Below are positions 49,766-60,400 of a stretch of 64,000 bases of DNA, in pieces. The stretch comes from Viola odorata (taxonomy: Eukaryota; Streptophyta; Magnoliopsida; Malpighiales; Violaceae). Below the pieces are notes generated by a model. That model saw nothing but the letters and a program-made list of their open reading frames with translations, had not been told where the DNA came from and searched no databases. Numbering within the stretch: the first letter of the stretch is position 1; every line of letters starts with the position of its first letter. Position numbers and translations under genes: made by a program. The stretch is from positions 5,776,001-5,840,000 of the forward strand of contig OY829546.1 of NCBI GenBank assembly GCA_963691705.1, written 5' to 3'.

Positions 49766-51076
49766 ATGAAGCAACTTATAATTTTTCTTGTGTTGCTTCT
49801 TCTTTTTCATCTCTTTTATGTTGAAGCTCAATCCACTTTAGCAGAGCAGAACGGAACTATACAGGATCCTAGTTCCAATTTCCAACCAAGCCTTGCAGTT
49901 GTGATTGGAATTCTATGCATCATGTTCTCACTCACTTTTATTCTGCTCATCTATGCAAAGTTCTGCCACAGGGAATCTGCTCAAACTGCTCTTGAGAATC
50001 AAAATGCAGTGATTCGATCCGTGTCGAGGAGATTCTCTGGAATAGACAAAACTGTGATAGAATCACTTCCTTTCTTCAGATTCTCCGCACTTAAGGGATC
50101 GAAAGAAGGCCTTGAATGTGTAGTCTGCCTTTCGAAGTTCGAGGACATTGAAATCCTCCGGTTGCTGCCTAAATGCAAACATGCCTTTCATATCAACTGT
50201 GTAGACCAATGGCTTGAAAGACATTCAAGCTGCCCTCTTTGTCGATGCAGAGTCAGTGCAGATGATCCTGAAATCTTCACTTACTCGAATAGTATGCGGT
50301 ACTTGAGGATTCCATCTGAGCTGCAAGATCAGGACGACTCGAACATAGAACTTTTTGTTCAAAGGGAGGAAAACCATCCACTACGAGGGTCTTCAAGATT
50401 TAGTGTTGGAAGCAGCTTTCGAAAACTCGGAAAGGCCAACATTAAGGAAGAAGAAACATTAATCCAAGAAGAAATCCGCGGTGAAGATGGTGGTGATGAT
50501 CAAAAACTTTTCAGCAAGTTCAATCACCAGATCATTTTGTCTGATGTTGTGTTCAAGAACAGATGGAGCTGTGCGAGCTCTTCAGACTTGATGTTCTTGA
50601 ATTCTGAATTGCTCAGTGACTCGTCGAGCAATAGATTCTCCTCTTTGGAGATGGATAACAACAAGCAATTCACCACCACCACAACAACAACAACAAGGAG
50701 TGTAGGAGATGATCAGATTATGAAGATTAGGGAGGAAATGGAGATAAAACGATTGTTTGAAAGCAAAGTTAGTAGTACAATTAACAATACTACTTCTGCA
50801 TCGAATTCGATTCCTGGTACTTCTACTTCAAGAGTTATGAGTCCAAATGATAGAAGATCGGTATCTGAGATTACAGTTTTTTCAAGATTTAGAAATTTTA
50901 GCAGGATCAAGAACACAAGTGGAGAATCTTCTTCAAGTGGAAGCAACATGAGGGAGGAAAGATTGAGGCAGCTTTGGTTGCCAATTGCCAGAAGAACAGC
51001 TCAATGGTTTGCTAACAGAGAAAAAAGGTCTCAACAGACAGCTGATCACAGCTCAAGACAGACATTACATGTATAA
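49766..51076 (+). CDS. RING-H2 E3 ubiquitin ligase, ATL42-like
   Basis: An intronless gene of 436 residues, as usual for ATLs. The first ATG is at 49766. A signal-peptide-like start (MKQLIIFLVLLLLFHLFYVEA) is followed by a transmembrane helix at about residues 45-66 (VVIGILCIMFSLTFILLIYA). The GLD-type motif FSGIDKTVIESLPFF precedes a RING-H2 domain at about residues 118-159, CVVCLSKFEDIEILRLLPKC then KHAFHINCVDQWL and CPLC, with all eight zinc ligands. The cytosolic C-terminal tail is long and Ser-rich, has an eight-Thr run, and ends in a conserved basic block (LWLPIARRTAQWFANREKRS). It is likely a membrane-anchored E3 working with an E2 at endomembranes or the plasma membrane. Size, tail and position beside NINJA all suggest ATL42 (Arabidopsis At4g28890, from memory). 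The substrate is unknown. Confidence 0.92.
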   Translation: MKQLIIFLVLLLLFHLFYVEAQSTLAEQNGTIQDPSSNFQPSLAVVIGILCIMFSLTFILLIYAKFCHRESAQTALENQNAVIRSVSRRFSGIDKTVIESLPFFRFSALKGSKEGLECVVCLSKFEDIEILRLLPKCKHAFHINCVDQWLERHSSCPLCRCRVSADDPEIFTYSNSMRYLRIPSELQDQDDSNIELFVQREENHPLRGSSRFSVGSSFRKLGKANIKEEETLIQEEIRGEDGGDDQKLFSKFNHQIILSDVVFKNRWSCASSSDLMFLNSELLSDSSSNRFSSLEMDNNKQFTTTTTTTTRSVGDDQIMKIREEMEIKRLFESKVSSTINNTTSASNSIPGTSTSRVMSPNDRRSVSEITVFSRFRNFSRIKNTSGESSSSGSNMREERLRQLWLPIARRTAQWFANREKRSQQTADHSSRQTLHV

Positions 51077-53028
51077 AAGAAAGAAAAACGATTAATCTGT
51101 CTCCAATTTTGTGTCTTTTCTTTATTTCTTTCAATTTTTCATTCACAACACAAAAGTTTTACATGATTGGAGTTCTTGCACTTTCCTTTGATCTGCAGAT
51201 AAAGTTGGTAACAGATGTGTAGCTTGTAGGTAGTATAATTAGTAGTGGAATTAAAAAATTCAATACACCACATTTCTTTTTTTATGGATTGTATGATAGC
51301 TAATCTTTGCTCATGACACAATTATGTGAAGTTTTTGTTTTTGTGATCTTTTTGTCTTGATTTGTTTTTCCATTCTTTGGGTGAGCTTTTCGGCTTTGTC
51401 TGGTGCTTTAGCCCCAAAAACATCATGTCCATGACGGTAGTCAATGCTTTGATGTCCATAGCATCAAAGCCCATCTTTTGTCCTAAAGATTCGATTTTTG
51501 TATTTTAGGGTTCTAATTATGAGATCGATCTGGATTCTTTTAAGTTGCAGTATTTTATGAATAAATCACTAGATTTTGAGAGTGACATTATACAAAATTT
51601 TCATACCATGTGGCAAAACCCGAAAGACTAAACCAGTTAATGACACTTCTTGAAAAAATTAATTATACCTTAAAAATTGTTTAATTTTGTCATCAACTTT
51701 ACCTAATTTTCTTTTAGCACTTTAACCCTTAATGTTTCAGCCATTATCCAATTTGGAGTCCATGCTCCTAACTCATGTTGTTAATATTCTCCGGGTGTCA
51801 TTTTATATGCAATCCTGTCATTATCGCTGCCTCTTATTATCCATGTTATTAATTAACTAGGTAGTACTTGACTACTTGTAATAAAATAGCACCATCACGT
51901 ACGACTATGGTATCGTAAATCAACCGGTAAGAAATCAGAAGTCTCAAATTCAAGCATTGAATATATAATTATGTTAAAATTTATGAGAAAGAGTTTTACA
52001 GTCCTTCGGAATTTTGCCCGACACGAAACAGAAATATCAACATCTAATGTAATCAAACGATTGGATGGTTTTTACTTTTAAAAAAACACACACACGCATC
52101 AACGTAAGGGCTGAGCTAACTAATAGGAACAAAAATTATCACCGCCAAGGTAAGAGCTGAGCTGCTGCTATCTTGTATTCTTGTCATAACTCGTACGTAT
52201 GCATTTCTTTTTCTTTTTCTTTCTTTCTTTAAGAGAAATAATAAAATAACAATTCGAGGTGTTTTCCGTTCAATTTAACTAATTTTAATCCATAATTTTA
52301 TATACACTTTTATTAAGCTGCTTGATTCCTTAGAGTTAACTTATCATCGAACTGCTTAAATTTTAGGTCAATAGCTTAACGATTCAACTAATTTAGTCAA
52401 ATTTAATTGTTGGTTTATTAGATAAAAAAATACAATTTTTTTACCTAAAAAATTTTAAAAATGCAAAACAATTCAATTTAACTGACTAGTTCATCCTGTT
52501 CAATTGTTTTTTTCCCCATTCCAACCAAACATAGTGTTGCAAAATGTCATATAAAATTTATAATGAAAATTCACAACATTTATAATAGTTTATAGAGTTT
52601 TTTTTAATATAATTTAACCTAAAATTTAACATCAGTTTTATTGCAATTTGATTTTTGCTCAAACTTGAGAAATAATACTGTACTAGTTCATTGCTATTTT
52701 AATTATCCTAGATTCACACCATACACAATGTAATGAAAGTTTACAACATGAGATAATCTTCAACCTTAATTTTATTCCAAAGTGTGAGATTTTTTTCCCT
52801 TCCTCAAAATTACTCTATATATATAAATATATATATTCACCCTACTCACCCTACTGAATATCCGCTATTCTTGAATCAAACCAATTAAGATTTTGAATGA
52901 CGGTAAAATTATTCTCGTAAAATTCTAATACTACTATGTAGTGTATTTACTTAAAGTTTGAATCTGATACTTTTTTTATTAAGCTAGAAAGACCTCATAC
53001 GGATTGATCCAGGTGGCTTGTGGGTTAC
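51077..53028. other. Intergenic AT-rich spacer
   Basis: ATL 3' UTR, then about 1.9 kb to the UGT78-like locus. A perfect GCTTTGATG/CATCAAAGC stem lies near 51448-51473. (CA)n and (TTTC)n runs occur around 52085-52095 and 52205-52230, and a TATA-rich run is at 52814-52836. No gene, RNA or transposon end is supported. Confidence 0.6.
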
Positions 53029-54411
53029 TCAACCTTGAGAGAGGATCTCCACAAAAGTTGAAAAATCTTTCGAAGCATTACCTTCTGCTCCAGCTGCCTT
53101 GAAAACAGTCTCTTTAAGCACACCAACCAACAGTTTCTCTCATCTTCTTCCCTTCTTCACCATCAAGAACAGCTTTCAATTTCTCCATCATTGCATTCTT
53201 GGTAATCATCCCACCTTCAACTCTCACACCAATCCCCCACACATCCTCCACCATCCTAGCATTCATGGGATGATCTGCCCCTAACGGCCTACAAATCAAG
53301 GGCACCCCACAAAGAATACTCTCGCTAACAGAGTTATACCCACCATGAGTTACATGTACACCAACAGAAGAATGCCCTAAAACATGAGTTTGAGGCACCC
53401 ATGGCAGGATTTTCCCCCTTTCTTTAGTCCTTTCAAGAAACCCATCTAGCAAACATTTTTTTATATGGTCCTTAAGTGACCAAAGAAATGGGACACCACT
53501 GGATTCTAGTGATTCGGTTAATGCCAGCAATTCTTGCTGAGGCAGAGCCATGAAAGTTGTGCCGAAACTTATGTATGCAACAGAGTTGGTTTCTTGGGTG
53601 TCAAGCCATGGTAAGCAGCCTGTGGTGTCTGAAATTGAGATTGGTTGTGGTGGAAGAGGTACTGATGGTAATGCTACAAAACCCACGTAGAGTAAGTTCT
53701 TGAATTTGGATTAAGATCTTGTGTGAGAGGAGGAGGCGTTAATTCTTCGTAAGAAGTCACTAGCACAGCTGCTTGATGTAATGTCAAGCCTAGTTTTTCC
53801 ATCATAGATAAAAAATAAACAGACATATCCGGACCGCCAGGAATATGATTCCTCACCGGAATCACTCCTGACGGAAGATCAGAAATTCGCATTGAAGCCA
53901 TCCCTGGAAGAACATCAAGAGTTTGGTCTGCATTAGAAACAGAGGAGGATATTTCTTGTTGAATGATTTGGGTATGGAGATGAGCAGAGAGGGAGTAACA
54001 CCCAGATGCCCAAAACGACAGCCATGGAAGATTAAAGCTCTGCGCTAAATTCCCAACTGCGAAAGAGAAGAACGCGTCGGTGACCAAGCAAGTGATCTTT
54101 CTCCCTGTCTCTGCCACCGCAACTTCCATCCCTTGTTTGAAATTTTCAGGGACCGAGCTGATGAAAAAAGCATCTTCCTTGAATGGATTCTTCGCTAAAT
54201 CAAACCCTTCTGGTACTCCATCATCAACACTGTAGGCCTTAATGTTGGATGGAGGATTCGCATTTTGTGGCGCAGAGAGTAAGGATTTGTTGGATTTTTC
54301 AGTACCGGAAAAGGAGAACAGAATCGCAGGGGATTTCTCCGCTGCTTTGCGCACCAAGTTGAAGATAACAGACGGGTAGCTGGCGAATGGGAATGAGATA
54401 CCTACTTCCAT
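53029..54411 (-). pseudogene. UGT78-like flavonoid 3-O-glycosyltransferase, two frameshifts
   Basis: A family-1 UDP-glycosyltransferase frame starts at the ATG at 54411. The N-terminal acceptor half is recognisable (SFPFASYPSVIFNLVRKAA, then VPENFKQGMEVAVAETGRKI and LVTDAFFSFAVGNLAQ). Near 53690 one base appears lost in the sense sequence AATCCAAATTC, so frame 1 stops at TAG while the next frame continues as GFVALPSVPLPPQPISIS into the UDP-sugar-binding half. The 44-residue PSPG box runs from WVPQTHVLGHSSVG to PLGADH. A second shift near 53105 separates MRETVG from VLKETVFKAAGAEGNASKDF and the stop at 53029. The family is UGT78 (anthocyanidin/flavonol 3-O-glycosyltransferase) by overall similarity. 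Two base-count errors in the assembly could also explain it, since most residues between are intact. Confidence 0.75.
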
Positions 54412-55366
54412 GGTACTCTGTACTACTTCAGACTTTTTGGCAAGAGAGGTTAAGAAGAAACTTTGCAGGATGGATGCTGTGCTTGAACAAAAGGCTCACT
54501 TAGATATTTATGTATAAAAAAGAGAATCGCCAATCCCAGTCCACTGATCCACTGTGTATGCGATTCCATACGAGTTCCTGTCAGCACTTTATCGCCAGCA
54601 GACAATCAATCAGCGATATGTTTAAAGACACCTACCCCTACGAATGAGGCAAGGGCAGAGCGTACTAGAACTAGAAGAAGATAACCGAAACTAAGTGAGT
54701 AAAGTACTCTATATTCAACAACTCAAAGATGATTCTACAAATCATGGGTTGAGGCCTTTATAAACAGTCAAACTTACCACCATTCTAAACCAATAGAATT
54801 ACAAGTCATTAAACTACTCTCACTTACACTAATGACCAAACTACTATAACTAGCATTTTGTACAGTCGTTTCAGCTACCAGCTGACACACCTCGTACTTG
54901 GACCATAAGTGATAGGAGGGAACACAAACCAGCCAACATGAGACAACATGAGACAACATAAATATTTCAACACAATCAAAACAGAAACTACAATTAATTA
55001 ATACGTTCATCAATAGAAAACAAATTGAGTCGATTTAGCACTCTCATCCCTCAATCAAAGAAGTTGCTGGTTCAATTCTTGAGTAGAGAGAAATTACATA
55101 TTTGGAGCACTTTCCGTACTTTTTAATGAGCTAATCTAGTACGAATACGATTAATTCTAACTCTATAGACTTAGTTCAGACCTAAAAATAATAATAATAA
55201 GAACGTAATTGTATACTTTTAAATAATTTTATTAGAAGATTTTTTTCCCTTATAAATAAACAACAACAGAAAAGCATATGATAATGCTTTTTCATAGTCT
55301 TCGACTTGATATATAGTCACTTATAACATGCCCATATGTTAATAAAAGTATCGCGGCGGAGCACAC
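54412..55366. other. Spacer between the UGT78-like loci
   Basis: About 950 bases between the start codon of the first UGT locus and the stop of the second. No gene is seen. It would contain the first locus's promoter, with a TATA-like TATTTATGTATAAAAAAG at 54505-54522 (read on plus). The rest is AT-rich. Confidence 0.55.
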
Positions 55367-56687
55367 TTATTCCTTTGTGATTATCGTGACCAGAGTCTTG
55401 AGATCTTTGGCAGCACTACCATCAGGTCCAGTTGCCGTCACCAAAACCTCTTTCAAGACATTCAAAGATTCTCTCATCCTCTTCCCTTCTTGAAGATCAA
55501 AAACAGTTTCCAAGTTCTTCACAATCCCATCCTTAATGATCACACCGCCTTCGACAATAGTCCCGATCCTTAACTCTTCCTCCACCATCTTCGCATTCGC
55601 ATAATTATCTGTCCAGGATGGCCTGCCTATCATCAGCACCCCACACAGGATACTCTCGCAAACCTTATTGTACCCACAATGAGTCACGTGCACCCCGACG
55701 GATGGGTGCGCCAGCACTTGAATTTGCGGCGCCCACGATACCACTTCCCCCCTGCATTCTTGTCCTGTCGAGAAACCCATCAGGTAAAACCTGAATCAGG
55801 TCATTCTTCAGAACCCAAAGAAATTGAACACCACTTGTTTCAATCCCTTCAGCTAATGCTGACAGCTCACTGTCAGGAAGCCTGACAACGGTACCAAAGC
55901 TGACGTATGCAACAGATGCTGTTTTTTGAGTAACCAACCATTGTGTGCAGCCTGTCTTGTCCTCATCCGATGAGATTGGCAGCGGTGGAAGGGAAATGGT
56001 AGGTGACAGAGTTAGGCAGCCTGCGAATAGTAGATTCTGAAACTTGGATTTAAAACCTGATGCGAGGAGAGAAGGATTGATTTCCTGATAGGAATTCACC
56101 ACAACAGCCGTAGCTTTCGGAAGCATTGATCCGATGTTTCAAACTCGAGATTTAAGCATCTGCAATGTTTCAGGATTTTTATGCGCGCTCTCTCCAAAAA
56201 CATGTGGCCAATCCTTGCTCGTCATTATTGATGCAGTGAGACAGGAAACACGGCGCGATTCCCTAAAATGAGATCCAGGGGACATCCAATTCAAAACCAT
56301 CTTGCCAACGCAGTAAGAGAACAATGCATCTGTTACCAGGCAGCTGATTTTTCTGCCACTATCTGCCACCGAAACATCCAGGCCTCACTTGAAGTTTTCA
56401 GGAATCGTATCTACAAACATGTCATACTCCTCTTCGACAGACGAAAACCTATGACCTTCAGGCACCACATCCGACAGATGAAAGGATTTAAATTTAGATG
56501 GGATGCTGACGTTTTCTGCTGAAAACAAAGCGCGGTTTGATTTCTCAGTGTTGAAGAAAGAAAATTGAACTTCAGGGGCTGCTCTGGCTAGTTTACAGAC
56601 CAGGTTGAAGAGAGCTACCGGGTGGCTGGTGAAAGGGAAAGCGAAAGCAGCCACGTGCCATTCCTGCCTTGTTTTTGTCTCTGCCAT
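55367..56687 (-). pseudogene. UGT78-like glycosyltransferase pseudogene
   Basis: The frame opens at the ATG at 56687 (MAETKTRQEWHVAAFAFPFT) but is interrupted in frame by TGA after VDTIPENFK (about 56387) and again after LQMLKSRV (about 56139). The stretch between has lost family residues (NWMSPGSHFRESRRVSCL replaces the usual acceptor-pocket helix). After MLPKATAVVVNSYQEINPSL and PLPISSDEDKTGCTQWLV, a shift at about 55755, beside a six-G run, moves the frame. The remainder (CRGEVVSWAPQIQVLAHPSV, HVTHCGYNKVCESILCGVLM) finishes with KTLVTIITKE at the stop 55367. The PSPG Pro of GVP is Leu here and the last PSPG residue is Asn. Several independent lesions make this a real pseudogene rather than an assembly slip. 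It is the tandem sister of the locus 950 bases to the left. Confidence 0.85.
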
Positions 56688-57493
56688 AACAGTGTTGGTT
56701 ATTTTACTCGATAATTCTGCTCTACTTTTTTAGACACTGTTATTTGATGGCAAGCTATGCATATTTATGCTGGTACAATATATAGCTAGTAACTAAGGGG
56801 AGGGGATCAAGTGCAAGAACATTTGGTAGAAGAGCTACTGGACAGGAATCTCCTGAAGAAAGGTTAGCTCGACCTAACTAGAAGTTCCACGACCGAACAA
56901 TAACCAGGTGCGTTTTGGTTGTTAAATAAGAAAGAGAGGAAGTGAACTGTCTAGGAAGAAGAGGAATGTATTTTTTCTCTCCACACAAATGATAAAAACA
57001 AAAACTTCCAACATTCCTTTTTGTTAGTGGATATTTTAGTAGACAATTTTTTTTAAAAAATACTCATTTATTAATAATTTTATCAGCAGCAAATAACTTG
57101 TAGGATAAGAAAATGAAGTATATCTGTTTATCTTCTCATCATAGCCACTTGGGCCTATGGTGAGAAGAGCTAGATTTTCACATCTAGAACAAAGGAAAAT
57201 CTTGCTCGTATACAACATATATATACACACATTTACAAGCTGGGAAGATAAATTATCAGTAAATTTATTGACTGACCTTTTCCATTGAATTGGTTAGCGC
57301 AACTACCAGTTCGATATAATATGCCGCGGTTGTAATGTATTCAGAAAAAGAAAGTAGTTATAGGATTCTGAGAAGTTCAGACCTGCAAGCTCACTCTTCA
57401 TTCTGGGCTCTAAGTCAGTCTTGCTGGGGAGAAGAGAACTCCCTCCAAAATAAAAGAATGGAAATGGAGACACGACACCCTTCAATCCTCTTC
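56688..57493. other. Intergenic spacer
   Basis: About 800 bases between the second UGT pseudogene and the stop codon of the phosphatase-kinase gene, including that gene's 3' UTR. A short TATATATACACACA run is at 57217-57230. No gene is supported. Confidence 0.6.
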
Positions 57494-60400
57494 CTACCAA
57501 TCATCAAGCCATTCAGGAGAACTAAGATCTTCCTCATCTCGATATGGGGAACCAACCAAAACAGCGCAGTCCTCGGAGAGACTTTCCGAATGTTGAGTTA
57601 CACGAGCGGTTATGTCATGAGGAACTGGAATGCTTCCATCCCTGATACCTTTCCAGTCAAAGCCATCAAACCACGGATGACTTTTGATGGAATCAACACC
57701 TAGGCTTCCGAGTCTTGTATTTTCATCAACATCAAGTAACTGAGGAGGTTATATACATGAGTAAGAATCTGAAGTCGAACATTTCAATGAATAGAATAAA
57801 ATGACTACACTAGACGGCTAAAACAGTTACAAGACCTTGGTGATGACATCAACGGCTTGGGGACTAAAAGTTTGAGGAATAGTCAGTTGTCCTTTCGCAA
57901 CCTTTGCATAAGTATCAAGCTCATTCTCTCTCCATGACCCAAATGGCTTTTCTCCTTGTAGCATGAAATAGATCAACACTCCCAATGCCCACCTGAGTGA
58001 GTAGCAAAAGTGTAAGAGCAGCATTCATTTAACCACAACTTTTGCAATAACAAAGGACGAAATAGATTCAGTTTTCAAGGAACCTGAATCCTATAGTTAT
58101 AAGCTCATTATAAGGTTGGATAATGGTGCACTCTACATCTACTTGAAATTAACTCTAGGGACTCTGTAATTTTCCTGTTACTGCTAATATTCACATATAG
58201 CAAAAGAAGTAGGAAGAATGGGCTTATTCATTAACATATTTGTTTGGAATCTAAATAAAGATTAGAGCACCTAACCAATTTGAGAATGCTTTTTTATTAT
58301 TATTTTATTCTTGAATGTGATGGATACCAGTCAGCGGGGAAGCCATGCCCTTTTCCCTGGACTATCTCTGGGGCTAAAAAGTCTGCCATTCCACAAATTG
58401 TAAATGTCCTGTCATCAGACAACTTCTTCCCAAATCTGAAGTCCACCAGCTACAACACAGCAGAACAAACAAAAATAACCAATGAGCAACAAGAAGATGG
58501 AATGGAAAGGCATTCTTCTAATCCAAATGACCCCATCTCCTAATCTACGAGGCACCATACCATGTAAAACATATACCGACCTGTATATGTCCCGTTCGGT
58601 CCACCATCAACACATCAGGGGACACACCTCTGTAGAGAATACCATTCTGAAATCAAATGAAAAGGGAATAGAGAATAAAGAACTGTAATAGTCACTTCAG
58701 CATGCAAACTCTGGAATTCAATTGGTCAAAGAAGGAAATCTCTAGACGACAGACCTTGTGCAGATCCTCTAAAGAAATAATGACAGATGCAGCACAAAAC
58801 CGTGCAGATGGCTCGTCAAGTGCAGTATGAAGTATTGAAGCCAAAGGACAGGCAAGGCATGCATTTAGCAATATACCAGCATGTGTTCTATCTATGCAAG
58901 TGCATAGAACCTGCGGCACAAAAGCTGAAGGGCTCGCACTCTTAATGAGATTCTTCTCTTTCAAAACTTGTTCCTCCTTTCCTAGCGTCTCCACCTTCTG
59001 CTTCGAAAATCTTTTCAAACTGAACAATTTTTCTGATAGCCAGTTGAGATTCGATAATCAGTACCTTATAACTAGTCAGATTCACAAGAAAAAAATATTT
59101 TGTAACCATCCCATTTCATCCAGAGGTCCCCTCATCCAGGATTCATCAGCTCCTTTCCAGGAAAGAGTAATTAATCATAGTGGTTCCTAAATATAGTGTA
59201 TCCTCATGCTTATTTTGAGACTTGCTTCCTAAGCAAGAAAAAAAACAGCTAGAAAATAGTGCAGTATAAGAACCACAAAAGTACAGGGAGAACAACCTGA
59301 GTCTCTCAGAAGTACAAGCCCAATCTCACTATAGTCAGCAGAATATAAGGACTTCCTCCACTCCTGCCCACAAAATATCAGAAAATGATGATGAAATTTG
59401 CTTCTTTTTTTTCAGCAAAAGAATCAGACAAAATTTCAGTAAATAGTACAGGACATATATTACCAAATCAGAGAGGCAAACTTTTAAAGGAGTTGAAATG
59501 CTGGTTCTTTCAGCAGATTCCTTTGCAAGGTCTGAGGAAGAGCCCTTTAACCTAAATGATGTCAACTAACAATATCAAGGATTTAATCTAATGGAACACA
59601 AATTAAATCCAAATCCTCAACTTTCAGTCATTCACCATATAATTGAGGGTCAAATGTAAAATATCTATGAAAGCACTTCTACTTCTGATTATAACATACT
59701 TTTCATCAACCTGTGAAAGCTTTGCTAAAGGGCCAACAACTGAATCAAATTTCTCCTTGGTTAAGAAGGAACACATGCAATCACCTACAGCAACCGCACT
59801 CAGTGGACCAACATTTTCACCGAGAAGAGTCCATTCACCAAAATAATTTCCCTCAGTCTTCTCCAACGAGAGCCAATTGTCACTGTGAAAATTATCATCC
59901 TCATCTAGATTATCTAACTTCAAACTTCCAACATTCGAGCTACTACTTAATAAGCCTGCTTCAAAAGTAATTCTCACTTTTCCCTTCAGGATGATACACA
60001 ATCCAGGGGATCCTTCGTTCTGAAAACATGAGGAAGAAATATGTTAACAATTAAACCAGAATCGAGGAAACACATTTTTGGAAGCAAGCAAGTTTACCTC
60101 ATCAACTATCCTTTGACCATCCGAGAAGGAAATTTCACAAAGAGAATCAGCAATGTGACTCAGTTGCAAGATCGTCAATCTGGAAAGAAGATCTACGGAA
60201 CGAAGTAACTTCAGGGAAGATAAATTTGAAAATTCAGACATAAGAATTCCACGAAAATCCTCTCTTTTTAACGCCCATAGCGTCCCACTAGTCACAGCAC
60301 GAACAGATGCCTGTAGTGGCTTGTTATACCTACATCAAATTCAGCCAAATGTCAATTCAAGAATATAATGGCATGATCCCGAATCCCAGTTTGAGATGAA

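Noticed and set aside
51448..51480. Stem-loop (GCTTTGATG/CATCAAAGC) followed by T-rich DNA as a terminator
   Set aside because: Plant RNA polymerase II genes do not use intrinsic terminators, and the site is about 370 bases past the ATL stop. Probably a chance inverted repeat.
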